Shown here piece after piece: positions 38,472-48,637 of a stretch of 64,000 nucleotides of DNA (the stretch's first letter is position 1; the number at the start of each line of letters is the position of its first letter). The translations under genes were made by a program, and so were the position numbers. Below the pieces are notes generated by a model, which saw only the letters and a list, made by a program, of their open reading frames with translations, had not been told where the DNA came from and ran no database searches. The stretch comes from Hyphomonadaceae bacterium (GTDB taxonomy: Bacteria; Pseudomonadota; Alphaproteobacteria; Caulobacterales; Aquidulcibacteraceae), in the NCBI GenBank assembly GCA_009773395.1, contig WRPI01000002.1:48413-112412 (forward strand). Reading direction: 5' to 3'.

Positions 38472-38666
38472 CCCAATTATTGCAGTTAAGTTATTGAAAA
38501 ATAACGATTAAGTGGGCGTTAACTATAGCATTTTAAGTAAATTCTACCACCCATTAGGCACAGATTGCCGAGCAGACATCTGAGAAAGCAAATGCGCGTA
38601 AGTCCTTCCCTCAAGGGAAGCACGTATTTCAATCACCAACCCCATTAATTTCTCGCACATATTTCA

Positions 38667-38682
38667 TGGCTTAGAATTTGCA
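38667..38682 (+). promoter_or_regulatory. Candidate sigma-54 promoter upstream of flgK
   Basis: TGGCTTAGAATTTGCA: TGGC, GG-N10-GC spacing, TTGCA. Confidence 0.55.
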
Positions 38683-38910
38683 ACTATTTTTGAGGAAAAA
38701 TGATTAAGCACTAAACTCACTCCAGCAAGTTGGAAAAAAGTTAAATATATCAATGAAGTAAAGGAAGTATAATTTCTGTTGCGACATGAATCGGCAATCA
38801 TTGCACGCCAAAATTGACCGCTTCTCGGCATATTTGGCCTATCAACTGCCCAAGTATTAAAGTCACAGGATTTTCGTCCATAAGGTTTTGAAAGCCAAAA
38901 GGTAAAATAA

Positions 38911-41037
38911 ATGTCGATAAACTCAATTCTGAATATTGCGACCTCTGGCCTATTTGCCAGTCAATCTGGCATTAAAACAGTTTCGCAAAATATCGCCAAT
39001 GTTAATACCAAAGGCTATGTCAGAGTGGAGCAGCAGCAGGAAGCACTAAACCTTGCGAACAAAAATGCGGGCGTGCAGGTTTCGAGTTTGCGCCGTGCCG
39101 CCAATCGCTTTTTGCAGGCTGCGAGCATCAATGCCACGGGGGATTCGGGCAACCAAGCCGCAAAGTCACAATATTTAAGCGATTTGCAATCATTTTTCGG
39201 CGATCCAACCAGTGCAAGTTCGCTTTTTTCCAAAGTAAACACTTCGCTTGCGGTTTTTGAAACCGCAGTTTCCAACCCGGGTTCAGTGTCGGTTCGCCGC
39301 GACATAATTTCCAATATGCAAAGCCTCTTGTCGCAATTGGGGCAAACTTCGGTGCAAATTCAAAATTTGCGCACCCAAGCTGATAGTGAAATAGGTTCAA
39401 CCATTTCGCAAATCAATAAATTATTAGCCGATGTTGCTGCGATAAACGGCGAAATAACTCGTGGCACAATTCAAGGCGACGCGACTGGCGCGCAGGAACG
39501 GCAATCGCAAATTATCGACGAATTATCGCAACTAATCGATATACGCGTAGATTTTTCTGACGATGGTGTTGGCAAGATTTACACCTCCGATGGTCTGTTT
39601 TTGGCCGGCTTCGAAGCCAGCCAGCTTAATTATACGCCATCAAGCAGTGGCCAAACTTTTTACGACACAATCGGCATAACTTATGGCACCGACCCATTGC
39701 AACGCACAATGGAAACTGCGATCCAAAGCGGTAAGTTACGCGGGCTATTGGATGTAAGAAATCACGATTTGCCTGATATGGCCGAATATTTGGGTGAATT
39801 TGCCGCCAAATTCGCCGATGCAGTAAATGCGGTTCACAATGTTTCGGCGTCATTACCAGCTTTGGTAAACGCGCAAGGTGTTGATACCGGCCTTTTGTCG
39901 GGCGATGCTTTGGGCTTCACTGGGCAAACTGCGCTGGGGATTGTCGCAACCGATGGATCGTTGCAACGCAAAATAAATATTGATTTTGACCTTGGCACAA
40001 TAAGTGTCAATGGTGGCCCCACTTCGCCAATCGGCGCAAGCATCGGCTCCTTTGTAACCGCATTGAATACCGCGCTTGGCGGTGTCGGTAGCGCGAGCTT
40101 TTCGGGTGGCGCATTGCGTATAACCAACAGCGTTGCTGGCAATGGCGTGGTTTTTGATGAGCCTTTGGCCAACCAATCCTTGCGCGGTGACAAAGCTTTT
40201 GCGCATTTCTTTGGCTTAAATAATTTGGTCAATTCAAGCCAACAAACATCGTTTTCAACGGGTCTCAAATCAACTGACGCCCACGGTTTTACAGTTGGTG
40301 ATACATTTGAAATGCGCTTGGTTTCGCCCAATGGCGCAATTATGACCGATAAAACCATCACAATTCCTGCTGGCAATATTGGCAATATTATTACCAGCCT
40401 CAATAATGGCGCGACGGGTTTTGGTCTTTACGGCAGTTTTGGCCTCGATAACGGCGGTGCAATTCGTTGGACGCCAAATAGCGGCAATGAAGCCATGAAA
40501 TTGGAAATGACCAAAGACACTGCCCCACGAACTGGCTCGACACTGGCATTTGGGCAATTATTTGGCTTTTCGCAAGGCGCAAGAATGGCGCGCGGTTCGG
40601 CACTTAGCGTTAATAGCCAAATCGCAGCAGATCCGCGCAAATTGGGCTTGGCGATGCCAGATCTTACAAGCGTCGCAATTGGCGCAATTGCCTTGGGATT
40701 GGGCGATTCACGTGGCGCGCAAGCAATTTTTGATGTCACCAAATCGCGGTTAAATTTTTATTCGGGCCTTGGTGTGCAGGGCCGCAGCATGACTTTAGGT
40801 GAATTTGTTTCATCAATTGCCGGTGATTTGGGAACGCGCACTGCAAGTGCCGAAGCCAATATGAACTCGGCACAAAATATCAAAACCGAAGCCGACACGC
40901 GAAGGTCCAATATTGAAGGCGTCAATCTTGATGAGGAATTGATAAAACTAACAGCATTCCAACAAGCATATTCTGCATCAGCGCGGATGATTAAGGCCGC
41001 AGATGAAATGTATGCAGCACTATTGGCGGCAGTATAA
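38911..41037 (+). CDS. flgK: Flagellar hook-associated protein FlgK
   Basis: 708 aa; SINSILNIATSGLFASQSGIKTVSQNIANVNTKGYVRVEQQQ and C-terminal EELIKLTAFQQAYSASARMIKAADEMYAALLAAV. Confidence 0.95.
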   Translation: MSINSILNIATSGLFASQSGIKTVSQNIANVNTKGYVRVEQQQEALNLANKNAGVQVSSLRRAANRFLQAASINATGDSGNQAAKSQYLSDLQSFFGDPTSASSLFSKVNTSLAVFETAVSNPGSVSVRRDIISNMQSLLSQLGQTSVQIQNLRTQADSEIGSTISQINKLLADVAAINGEITRGTIQGDATGAQERQSQIIDELSQLIDIRVDFSDDGVGKIYTSDGLFLAGFEASQLNYTPSSSGQTFYDTIGITYGTDPLQRTMETAIQSGKLRGLLDVRNHDLPDMAEYLGEFAAKFADAVNAVHNVSASLPALVNAQGVDTGLLSGDALGFTGQTALGIVATDGSLQRKINIDFDLGTISVNGGPTSPIGASIGSFVTALNTALGGVGSASFSGGALRITNSVAGNGVVFDEPLANQSLRGDKAFAHFFGLNNLVNSSQQTSFSTGLKSTDAHGFTVGDTFEMRLVSPNGAIMTDKTITIPAGNIGNIITSLNNGATGFGLYGSFGLDNGGAIRWTPNSGNEAMKLEMTKDTAPRTGSTLAFGQLFGFSQGARMARGSALSVNSQIAADPRKLGLAMPDLTSVAIGAIALGLGDSRGAQAIFDVTKSRLNFYSGLGVQGRSMTLGEFVSSIAGDLGTRTASAEANMNSAQNIKTEADTRRSNIEGVNLDEELIKLTAFQQAYSASARMIKAADEMYAALLAAV

Positions 41038-41061
41038 ACAAGAATTGTAAAAGGCAGTAAA

Positions 41062-41985
41062 ATGACAAGAATATCCACTTATAATAATTTTATGTCGGGC
41101 ACTTCCGGTATTTTGGATGGGCAAACCAAAATGGCGAAGGCACAGGATCAAGCATCAAGCCAAAAAGTCGCCTCCGATTTGAAAGGCTATGGCACTGACG
41201 CAAAACGCCTTATCAATGCCAAAAACATGTCCGATAAATTGCAGACTAGAACCGACGAACTAAAAGCGATCGAGGCTCGCGCGTCAGTTGAAGCTACAGC
41301 TTTCACGCAATTTACAGATGCAGTCGATAGTTTGCGCCAAAGCATAAATGGTGCACTTGCCAACCAAAATGGTGCCGGCTTTGGCCCCGCCCTTGAAAGC
41401 GCACTGCAAGCAGCGATTAGTGCGGCGAATGTTGAATTTGCGGGGCAAAATATTTTTGGCGGCACAAGAGCTTATGATGAGCCGTTTGTGAATGCAGACC
41501 TAAATACTTTGGCTGGGCAAGTTACGACAGATGCCAATTGGATTGATACTGGCGAAAATCGTGCAATCACAATTGATGATGGCCGCACAGTTGAACTTAG
41601 CAAGTCCGCGAAAGAAGTTTTTCGCCCCTTTATTGACATGGTTGTGAACATCAGGAAATGGGAAAACTCCAATACGGCTCTTACGGGCAGGCTTAATGCG
41701 GCGCAAATCGCGTTTTTGCAAACTCAATCGGCGGCAATTGCCCCTATTCAACAAGTAGCGCTTGAAGACGAAGCCAAAGCTGGCATATTGGCCGCCGAAA
41801 TCACAAATATTCGTGACATGAACGAAACCAAAATCGCGGCGTTCGATAATATTGTTGGTGACATTCAAAATGTCGATTTGGCCGAAGTCGCCGCAAGACT
41901 TTCCGCAGCCCAAACCCAATATCAAGCCAGTGCAGCAATATTCAGCCAGCTAAAAGACCTTAACTTATTGGCGTATCTAAGATAA
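41062..41985 (+). CDS. flgL: Flagellar hook-associated protein FlgL (flagellin-like)
   Basis: 307 aa; N-terminal ISTYNNFMSGTSGILDGQTKMAKAQDQASSQKVASDLKGYG; downstream of flgK. Confidence 0.88.
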   Translation: MTRISTYNNFMSGTSGILDGQTKMAKAQDQASSQKVASDLKGYGTDAKRLINAKNMSDKLQTRTDELKAIEARASVEATAFTQFTDAVDSLRQSINGALANQNGAGFGPALESALQAAISAANVEFAGQNIFGGTRAYDEPFVNADLNTLAGQVTTDANWIDTGENRAITIDDGRTVELSKSAKEVFRPFIDMVVNIRKWENSNTALTGRLNAAQIAFLQTQSAAIAPIQQVALEDEAKAGILAAEITNIRDMNETKIAAFDNIVGDIQNVDLAEVAARLSAAQTQYQASAAIFSQLKDLNLLAYLR

Positions 41986-42086
41986 GGGACCATTTCGACA
42001 TATTTCGTTGCGAGCCTTGACCTCGCGAGGGAGAAGAAATGATGAGCGCAACAACCAACGCGACACAGCCATTGCCTTGCATAGCC

Positions 42087-42234
42087 TCCCCCCTATTCAT
42101 AGGGGGGTGCCGAGCTTCTGCGAAGGCGGGGGGTAGCGTCGGAAGACAGGTTTCTAAAAATCACCAAATAAACTGGCTATCGCCGCTACCCCCCAGTCTC
42201 GTTTCACTCGACAGCCCCCCTATTAATAGGGGGG
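42087..42234. repeat. Composite inverted-repeat element (R3) between flgL and mnmA
   Basis: tcccccctattcataggggggtgccgag...cgaaggcggggggtagcg (42087-42138) is inverted at 42184-42234 (RC cccccctattaatagggggg...ggggggtagcg). Confidence 0.8.
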
Positions 42235-42270
42235 CGGCTAAGCAAGGTTTGCTTGTGGCGGAGTTGGCTA

Positions 42271-43431
42271 ATGACAATCCCTGACATCGACCTTGGTTTC
42301 ACCAAACCGCGTGCGCAAACCCGTGTTGTGGTTGCAATGTCGGGCGGGGTTGATTCCAGCGTTTGTGCGGCTTTGGTTCATGCAGCGGGCTATGAAGTCA
42401 TTGGTATTACGTTGCAGCTTTATGATCACGGCGCTGCAATTGCCAAGAAAAACGCGTGTTGCGCTGGGCAAGATATTTATGACGCCAAGAATATTGCTGA
42501 TGTTCTGGGCTTTCCGCATTACACATTGGATTATGAAAGCCGTTTTCGGCAAAGTGTAATGGAAGATTTTGCCGATACTTATGTGCAAGGCGCAACGCCA
42601 ATTCCCTGTGTCCGTTGCAACCAATCGGTAAAATTTACTGATTTGCTCGAACTGGCGCGCGGACTTGGCGCGGATTGCATGGTAACCGGCCATTATGTCG
42701 CGCGGGTGGGCTTTGAGGCCGACGCAAAAATGCACATCGCCAAAGACAAAAACCGTGACCAATCATATTTTCTGTTCGCCACCACCCAAAAACAACTGGA
42801 CTTTTTGCGCTTTCCATTGGCTGAAATTGGCAAGGATGATGTGCGCAAAATCGCCCTAGATTTTGGCCTAAATGTCGCCGATAAGCCCGATAGCCAGGAC
42901 ATTTGCTTTGTCCCCGATGGCAAATATCAGGACATTGTAGTTCGTCTAAGGCCGCAAGCTGGAAAAGCTGGCGAAATTGTTCATATTGACGGGCGCATTC
43001 TCGGTAAACACCAAGGCATAATCAATTATACTGTGGGCCAACGTCGTGGTTTGGGGATTGCTGTTGGCGACCCGCTTTTCGTGGTGGCGCTAGATGCCGA
43101 AGATGCGCGGGTGATTGTTGGGCCGAAAGAGGCGCTTAAAGTTAAATCACTCACCCTCAAAGAAGTGAATTGGCTTGGCGAAAAATTGGCAAATGAAGAC
43201 GAATTAGAGGGGCGTAAAGTTTTGGCACGGGTGCGCTCTACTCGCCCGCCAATTCCTGCCACTTTATCAACCAATCTCGGTTGGCGCATAATTTTTGACG
43301 AAGCCGAAGAAGGCGTGGCCCCTGGGCAGGCTTGCGTGCTCTATGACCCTGAGAGCGCAATGGGCGATTTGGGCGAACGGGTTTTGGGCGGCGGGTTTAT
43401 TGCTTCGACGCAGAAGTTATTTGAAACATAA
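42271..43431 (+). CDS. mnmA: tRNA-specific 2-thiouridylase MnmA
   Basis: VVVAMSGGVDSSVCAALV...CVRCNQSVKF...GHYVARV...DSQDICFVPDG. Confidence 0.95.
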   Translation: MTIPDIDLGFTKPRAQTRVVVAMSGGVDSSVCAALVHAAGYEVIGITLQLYDHGAAIAKKNACCAGQDIYDAKNIADVLGFPHYTLDYESRFRQSVMEDFADTYVQGATPIPCVRCNQSVKFTDLLELARGLGADCMVTGHYVARVGFEADAKMHIAKDKNRDQSYFLFATTQKQLDFLRFPLAEIGKDDVRKIALDFGLNVADKPDSQDICFVPDGKYQDIVVRLRPQAGKAGEIVHIDGRILGKHQGIINYTVGQRRGLGIAVGDPLFVVALDAEDARVIVGPKEALKVKSLTLKEVNWLGEKLANEDELEGRKVLARVRSTRPPIPATLSTNLGWRIIFDEAEEGVAPGQACVLYDPESAMGDLGERVLGGGFIASTQKLFET

Positions 43432-43531
43432 AAGGCAAAAAAACACTTTCTTTGAAGCTTGGAATGAATTAGTTTCTGTTCTTAAGCTCGATTGGCCACT
43501 TTGGTAGGTTGATGAGAAATGGAGATTTTTC

Positions 43532-43870
43532 ATGAAAAAGTTTTTATTATTAGGTTTTTTGGCAATCGGCGCAATTGCCGCCACAACTGACGTAAAGGCG
43601 GCATCACGCACTGTGCAATGTTGGGTGACAGATGTCGGCGCATATCCATGCACCTTCACGCCACTTTACCGCGACGGTAGTTTCAAAATCAGTGCGCGTG
43701 GACATGACACATATATTGTCGAAATGAATGGCAGCGGCACGGCGCACGTTTTCCTGCAAATCCGCGGCCAAGGCAGAAACATTTCACTGCCCGGCATTTA
43801 TTATCGCGATAGAGCCGACCGCGCCTGCTGGGCCAATTACGACCCCGCATTCAGGATTTGCGCGCGTTAA
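43532..43870 (+). CDS. Small secreted hypothetical protein
   Basis: 112 aa; signal peptide MKKFLLLGFLAIGAIAATTDVKA, multiple Cys. Confidence 0.65.
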   Translation: MKKFLLLGFLAIGAIAATTDVKAASRTVQCWVTDVGAYPCTFTPLYRDGSFKISARGHDTYIVEMNGSGTAHVFLQIRGQGRNISLPGIYYRDRADRACWANYDPAFRICAR

Positions 43871-45381
43871 TTCCCCTTCGGCTGCGCTGGTGGTGGTTGG
43901 CAATTTGCGGTTTGCCCTGCTGCTGCCGTGCCGGCTGCACCGCCAATTGCATTGCCAGTAATTCGGCCCAATGTGCCGCCCCGATATTGCCCAATACCGC
44001 GCCCTATCGCTGCGCCAAGGCCGCCGCCAGTTTGCCGTGCATTTTCGCAGGCTGCATTATTATTTGGGTTAGTTTGTCCAGCTTGCGGGTTCGCATTGCT
44101 CGGCGCATCAGCTGGCTCATCACTTTCGTATGCGCTAGGATTGCCACGACCACCACTCATATCGCCCATACCAGGCATGCCGAGCATTAAGGTCGCCATA
44201 GTTTTATTGCGAAAACGCGCCGTCCATTCTTGTATCCAAGGAATATTTACGTCCGCTGGCCTTGCGGGATATACCAAATTGGTTTCGTCGCCATAGCCAA
44301 TGCCGCGCACCATTACCATTTGTGTATTGGCAAAAATCCCGCGTGGAATTTGGCAGCTTGTTTGCGTTGGCGGCAAAATCGCGCGCTCTTGCAAAAAGCG
44401 GGTGATGTTTGAAGGCCGCAAATAATTGACCAAGCCACTGCCCATATCGGGAACTTCGGATGCTGACCACATGATCATTTCGCCGTCATTTTGACCCACT
44501 CCGCGCATACCAAAAGCATTGAAGAAATAGGCTTTTGCACCCGAAACCGAATTCCAATTAAGGGTTATCACATCACTGGTAGCGCCGCTTGAGCGTAAAC
44601 CTAAATCGCCCATGAAATCTTGTGCCGCGCTGATTGCAAAATTAAGGCTTGCCGGGACATTGGCGCCGCTTAAAGTGTGATTGCCAAATAATGACGCATC
44701 AGTGGCAAAATCGCGCTTATCGCGGGCATTGGGCCAATTCGAATCCAGTTCATTGCTTCGATAACGCTCACTTTCACCGCGCGATTGCATGGCGGCCAAA
44801 GTTGAAGCCATTTGTCCGTTGCGTATTTCAAAAATCCTCGGTTGCCCTTGGCGGACAGTTGGGCCACAACCCCAATAAATGCTCATTTTGAAATTTGGCA
44901 TTTCGGCTGGTGCACGTGGCGTTTCGTCCTCATGCCTTGGCGCAGGCGCAGTGGCAGGAGTTGGAATCAAATTCAATGAATTGCCCAATTTTACACCTTT
45001 GGGGAGTGCTTGAACCGCATTGATTTGGCGCGGAAAATCCTTGTGCAATATTGACATATCGGCGTGTTTACCAGCACCGCCATTATATGCCTCACCAAAC
45101 ATATTATTATCACCGCCGCGCCCGAAACCAAATGGCATGGCTGGCATCATACTGGCACCGCCATTAGAAACATCCATCCAATAACTGACGGGAGCTGGCA
45201 CAACGCGCTGGGTAACCGCCTTCTTCTTCGCCGCCTGGCCAATTGCGGGGGACGCTACAAATGCCTGCGCCAAAATCAAGCCAAAGGCGCCAATTGCGGC
45301 AATTCCAAGAGCAGTATTGGTAAAAAGTCTGGCTTTTTGGTTTTTAGTAAAATCGCGCATTTGCTTAGCCTCCGAAATCAA
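43867..45381 (-). CDS. Exported hypothetical protein with C-terminal glycine-zipper-like segment
   Basis: 504 aa; N-terminal hydrophobic segment; C-terminal GGGLGAAIGRGIGQYRGGTLGRITGNAIGGAAGTAAAG. Confidence 0.7.
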   Translation of the reverse strand: MISEAKQMRDFTKNQKARLFTNTALGIAAIGAFGLILAQAFVASPAIGQAAKKKAVTQRVVPAPVSYWMDVSNGGASMMPAMPFGFGRGGDNNMFGEAYNGGAGKHADMSILHKDFPRQINAVQALPKGVKLGNSLNLIPTPATAPAPRHEDETPRAPAEMPNFKMSIYWGCGPTVRQGQPRIFEIRNGQMASTLAAMQSRGESERYRSNELDSNWPNARDKRDFATDASLFGNHTLSGANVPASLNFAISAAQDFMGDLGLRSSGATSDVITLNWNSVSGAKAYFFNAFGMRGVGQNDGEMIMWSASEVPDMGSGLVNYLRPSNITRFLQERAILPPTQTSCQIPRGIFANTQMVMVRGIGYGDETNLVYPARPADVNIPWIQEWTARFRNKTMATLMLGMPGMGDMSGGRGNPSAYESDEPADAPSNANPQAGQTNPNNNAACENARQTGGGLGAAIGRGIGQYRGGTLGRITGNAIGGAAGTAAAGQTANCQPPPAQPKGN

Positions 45382-45569
45382 ATTTCAATATTCGCAAAAC
45401 TAGCAAACAAATCCACCCTAATAAAGCGAAAAAATTGTGACGGATAATATGTCGCGGCACCCACCCATGCAAAGTGCCGACTCACAAGTCACAGTATTTC
45501 TTGCTTTTGAACTGGCGCGCCATTATCAATTAGCAATCGTCCGAAAAGACTTCACCGTAGAAACGCAAA

Positions 45570-46028
45570 ATGTATCAACAATTAAGATTCGCAGGTAGCT
45601 TCCAAACCAAGTTCCCAATGCCCAAATCGCGCAAGGAACAAGCGCAAGCAATTATTATGATCGCCATTGCCATTATTGCCGCGGGCCTTTTTGATCCGAT
45701 TCGTGAATTCACTACGATGGCTTTTGGTGACAGTGCCGATGCCCAATATATTGAACATTTTGAATATCGTAACCAAGGTCCACATTCTCTTGTTGGGGTT
45801 TATGCGTTCAAAACTGACGATGGCGGGACATATGCTGCAACCAGCAAAGTAAAACATAAATCCGAAGCCGCGATCCCCAAGACCGCAAAAGTTGCCTGGA
45901 AAATCGGAGAACCACAAAAGGCAATTGTTTTGCGCCAAGGGCCAAAAAATTATTGGACGGCTTTTGTTGGTATTTTATTATTGGCCAGTGGAATATGGCT
46001 TTTCAAAACCAAGGCTAAAATTGCTTGA
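45570..46028 (+). CDS. Membrane protein, DUF3592-like
   Basis: 152 aa; two TM segments flanking a soluble domain. Confidence 0.55.
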   Translation: MYQQLRFAGSFQTKFPMPKSRKEQAQAIIMIAIAIIAAGLFDPIREFTTMAFGDSADAQYIEHFEYRNQGPHSLVGVYAFKTDDGGTYAATSKVKHKSEAAIPKTAKVAWKIGEPQKAIVLRQGPKNYWTAFVGILLLASGIWLFKTKAKIA

Positions 46029-46876
46029 ATTATCGGCACTCATTTCACGCAGGTAATTTCGCCGATGTGTTAAAACACATTGTATTGGTCGCGGCGCTCG
46101 GAGCCATGCAAAAAAAGGACGCTGGCCTTTTTGTGCTCGACGCTTTTGCTGGTTGCGGGGTCTATGATTTGCACAGCGAGCAAGCGGCGCGAAGCCCAGA
46201 GTTTCTTGAGGGCATCAATAAAATATGGGACGCAAAAGCGGCCTTACCCGCTGCAATAAAAAATTATCTCAATGTCCTTGATGAAGCAACCGAGGGTAAA
46301 GAGCGCTTTTATCCAGGCTCGCCATTTTTTGTGGGTCAGATGTTGCGGGATCAAGACCGCGCAGTTTTTAACGAACTTCACCCACTTGAAAAATTGGAAT
46401 TGGATAAAAATCTAAGTGACTTACAAACCCGAAATGGCAAAAGGCGTGTCAAAACTACCCAAATTGACGGATATCTGGCAATTAAGGCCAATTTACCGCC
46501 GCCCGAGCGTCGCGGCCTGATTATTATTGACCCGCCATTTGAAATTGCTGGCGAGTTTGAGCGTATGGCCCTAGCCTTGCAGCAGGGCCTTAAGCGCTTT
46601 GCCACTGGGGTTTTTATGTTGTGGCATGCAGATAAGGATGAAAATGCAGTCAGGAAATATCGCCAGGCAATCAAAAGTATTGGCAAAGAAGCTTTGATTA
46701 TTGATTTGCGGATTGCGAAGGAGGATGGAACAACCGGCCTAAAAGCCAATGGCCTAACCATAATAAATCCGCCGTTTGGCTTGGAAGCGCAGATAGAAGC
46801 CACCAAATCCGTGATTTGTAAATTGCTCGGTAAAGACGAAAGCGCAAAAATGGTCATAAAACTCTTAAATTCATAA
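46025..46876 (+). CDS. rlmJ: 23S rRNA (adenine2030-N6)-methyltransferase RlmJ
   Basis: 283 aa; NYRHSFHAGNFADVLKHIVL...YPGSPFF...IIDPPFE. Confidence 0.95.
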   Translation: MNYRHSFHAGNFADVLKHIVLVAALGAMQKKDAGLFVLDAFAGCGVYDLHSEQAARSPEFLEGINKIWDAKAALPAAIKNYLNVLDEATEGKERFYPGSPFFVGQMLRDQDRAVFNELHPLEKLELDKNLSDLQTRNGKRRVKTTQIDGYLAIKANLPPPERRGLIIIDPPFEIAGEFERMALALQQGLKRFATGVFMLWHADKDENAVRKYRQAIKSIGKEALIIDLRIAKEDGTTGLKANGLTIINPPFGLEAQIEATKSVICKLLGKDESAKMVIKLLNS

Positions 46877-47137
46877 ATTAGAAGCTTCAAATAAATGTGT
46901 AAAACATGCCACAGTTGCTTTTGTGCGCAGGGTTTGCCATAGTTAATTGTCTGCTTGGGAATATTTGAGTGAATTTAATTGGATTTTGATAAGAAACGAA
47001 AATGAGGATAGAGCAATTATTTGCAATATCTGTGTTTTAGCATGTGGCAGATGAGAAGGGACCTTGCCAAAAGCGGGGTTTGAGTTGCAATCGGTGAAGC
47101 ACTATTGACGCGTTGCGCGATAGTTTTGGGGAAGTAA

Positions 47138-47860
47138 ATGAATTTCGACGACGATGATGGTGATTTTAAGCCAGAAGATAAGAAAAAGAAAAGCCGCGAG
47201 CGTGGCGGTAAAGAAGGATTTGATCCAAACGTAGAAGCGCCACCAAGTTTTGGTGACAGACCCCCTCGGCGCGATTTTGGCGGCGGCGGCGGTGGTAATT
47301 TTGGCGACAGACCCCCAAGGCGTGATTTTGGCGGCGGTGGCGGCGGCGGCGGCAACTTTGGCGATAGACCACCAAGGCGCGATTTTGGCGGCGGCGGCGG
47401 CGGCGGCGGCAATTTTGGTGACAGACCCCCAAGGCGCGATTTCGGCGGCGGTGGCGGTGGCGGCAATTATGGCGATAGACCCCCAAGGCGTGATTTTGGC
47501 GGTGGCGGCGGAGGCGGCAATTATGGTGATCGTCCACCGAGGCGTGATTTTGGCGATAGGCCACCAAGGCGCGATTTTGGCGGCGGCAATGAGCAAAATG
47601 CCAATCTTGAAACCATCAATGGCGTTGTGAAATTTTTTAACGGCGAACGCGGTTTTGGCTTTGTTTCACCTGAAGGCGGCGGCGCCGACGTGTTCGTGCA
47701 TATTTCGGCAGTGCAACGGGCGGGCCTAGAAGCGCTTGAGCCAAATCAAAAAATCACTTTCCAAATGTTGCCAGATAAATTCGGTAAAGGTCCAAAAGCG
47801 ATTAATATTGGTTTGATTGCTGAAGATGGCGGAACTGAAGCAGCTGCTGCGGAAGAATAA
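47138..47860 (+). CDS. Cold-shock domain protein with N-terminal (DRPPRRDFGGG)n repeats
   Basis: 240 aa; seven DRPPRRDFG units, then GVVKFFNGERGFGFVSPEGGGADVFVHISAV cold-shock domain. Confidence 0.93.
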   Translation: MNFDDDDGDFKPEDKKKKSRERGGKEGFDPNVEAPPSFGDRPPRRDFGGGGGGNFGDRPPRRDFGGGGGGGGNFGDRPPRRDFGGGGGGGGNFGDRPPRRDFGGGGGGGNYGDRPPRRDFGGGGGGGNYGDRPPRRDFGDRPPRRDFGGGNEQNANLETINGVVKFFNGERGFGFVSPEGGGADVFVHISAVQRAGLEALEPNQKITFQMLPDKFGKGPKAINIGLIAEDGGTEAAAAEE

Positions 47861-47882
47861 TCTGTTCCACAGCGCAATAATT

Positions 47883-47908
47883 AAAGGCCTCCCTCGGGGG
47901 GCCTTTTA
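47883..47908 (+). terminator. Rho-independent terminator after the cold-shock gene
   Basis: AAAGGCCTCCCTCGGGGGGCCTTTTATTTT. Confidence 0.88.
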
Positions 47909-48637
47909 TTTTGCCCGTGGTGCTTCAAGCCGATAGCCGCGCCTCGATACCAAGACATTCGGGAGCCTATGATTGCTCTCAAAAGCCCGATAAATCGGCG
48001 TTAATTGTTCAATAATTTGCCGATTGCTTTTAGTTCGTGGCTGCATTGAGTTGATGGCGTTTAGCTCATAAGGAAAAATATGAAGCGGCACCGCATTGTG
48101 ACGGTTTGCGAGTGCGGCATAAACTAAAACATAAAGCTCCTCTAAATCCGTGTCGGTTAATGAAATGCCTCCACCCTGGACGCAGGTCGCGCCAATAAAA
48201 AGCGGATTTTGCCCGCGCCCGCGTGCAGCATCAAAGGCGTTGGGATAATTTGTCCTTAACCGCAAAAAATTGTCCGAAGTAGTTTGCAATCCCGTACGCG
48301 CAATTGCATAAATGCCAATTGGGATATTGGTCCTCGCGTTTTTGCCTGATGGCGAGCAAAGCCGATAAGTGCGAACTAGACGATAAACTGATGCATTATT
48401 CGCCACCCAAACTTCGAGTTTTCGCCCTTGGGTGAATACCCGCAAAAAAGTTTTGCTGCCAAGCACGCGTCTTTGCCCGCGCACCATAAATTCCAAGCGA
48501 GAATAATTGCGCAAAATTGCTTGCCGAGCGACTTGGGAATTTGCCGTGCGTGCAGGCTGGGAAATAGAAGGGCTGGCAATTCCAATAAATATTGCCAAGA
48601 AAATAAGCCAAAAAATATGTTTCACACTGCGGTTCAT
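47906..48637 (-). CDS. L,D-transpeptidase (YafK/YkuD)-like exported protein with altered active-site motif
   Basis: 243 aa; [10 protein letters not shown]... and [26 protein letters not shown] resemble the YafK HGxCVSIGCYAMTD region. Confidence 0.65.
   Translation of the reverse strand: MNRSVKHIFWLIFLAIFIGIASPSISQPARTANSQVARQAILRNYSRLEFMVRGQRRVLGSKTFLRVFTQGRKLEVWVANNASVYRLVRTYRLCSPSGKNARTNIPIGIYAIARTGLQTTSDNFLRLRTNYPNAFDAARGRGQNPLFIGATCVQGGGISLTDTDLEELYVLVYAALANRHNAVPLHIFPYELNAINSMQPRTKSNRQIIEQLTPIYRAFESNHRLPNVLVSRRGYRLEAPRAK

Noticed and set aside
38612-38628. CTTCCCTCAAGGGAAG hairpin upstream of flgK as a terminator
   Set aside because: Short stem with no U tract and no upstream gene on that strand; too weak to call.
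42039-42284. 81-aa ORF crossing the R3 repeat
   Set aside because: Translation of repeat DNA, overlaps the mnmA start; no support.
47017-47596. Long minus-strand and alternate-frame ORFs (proline/alanine/isoleucine-rich) over the cold-shock gene
   Set aside because: They are shadow ORFs created by the GGC/CGC repeat of the plus-strand cold-shock gene, with no recognisable domain.
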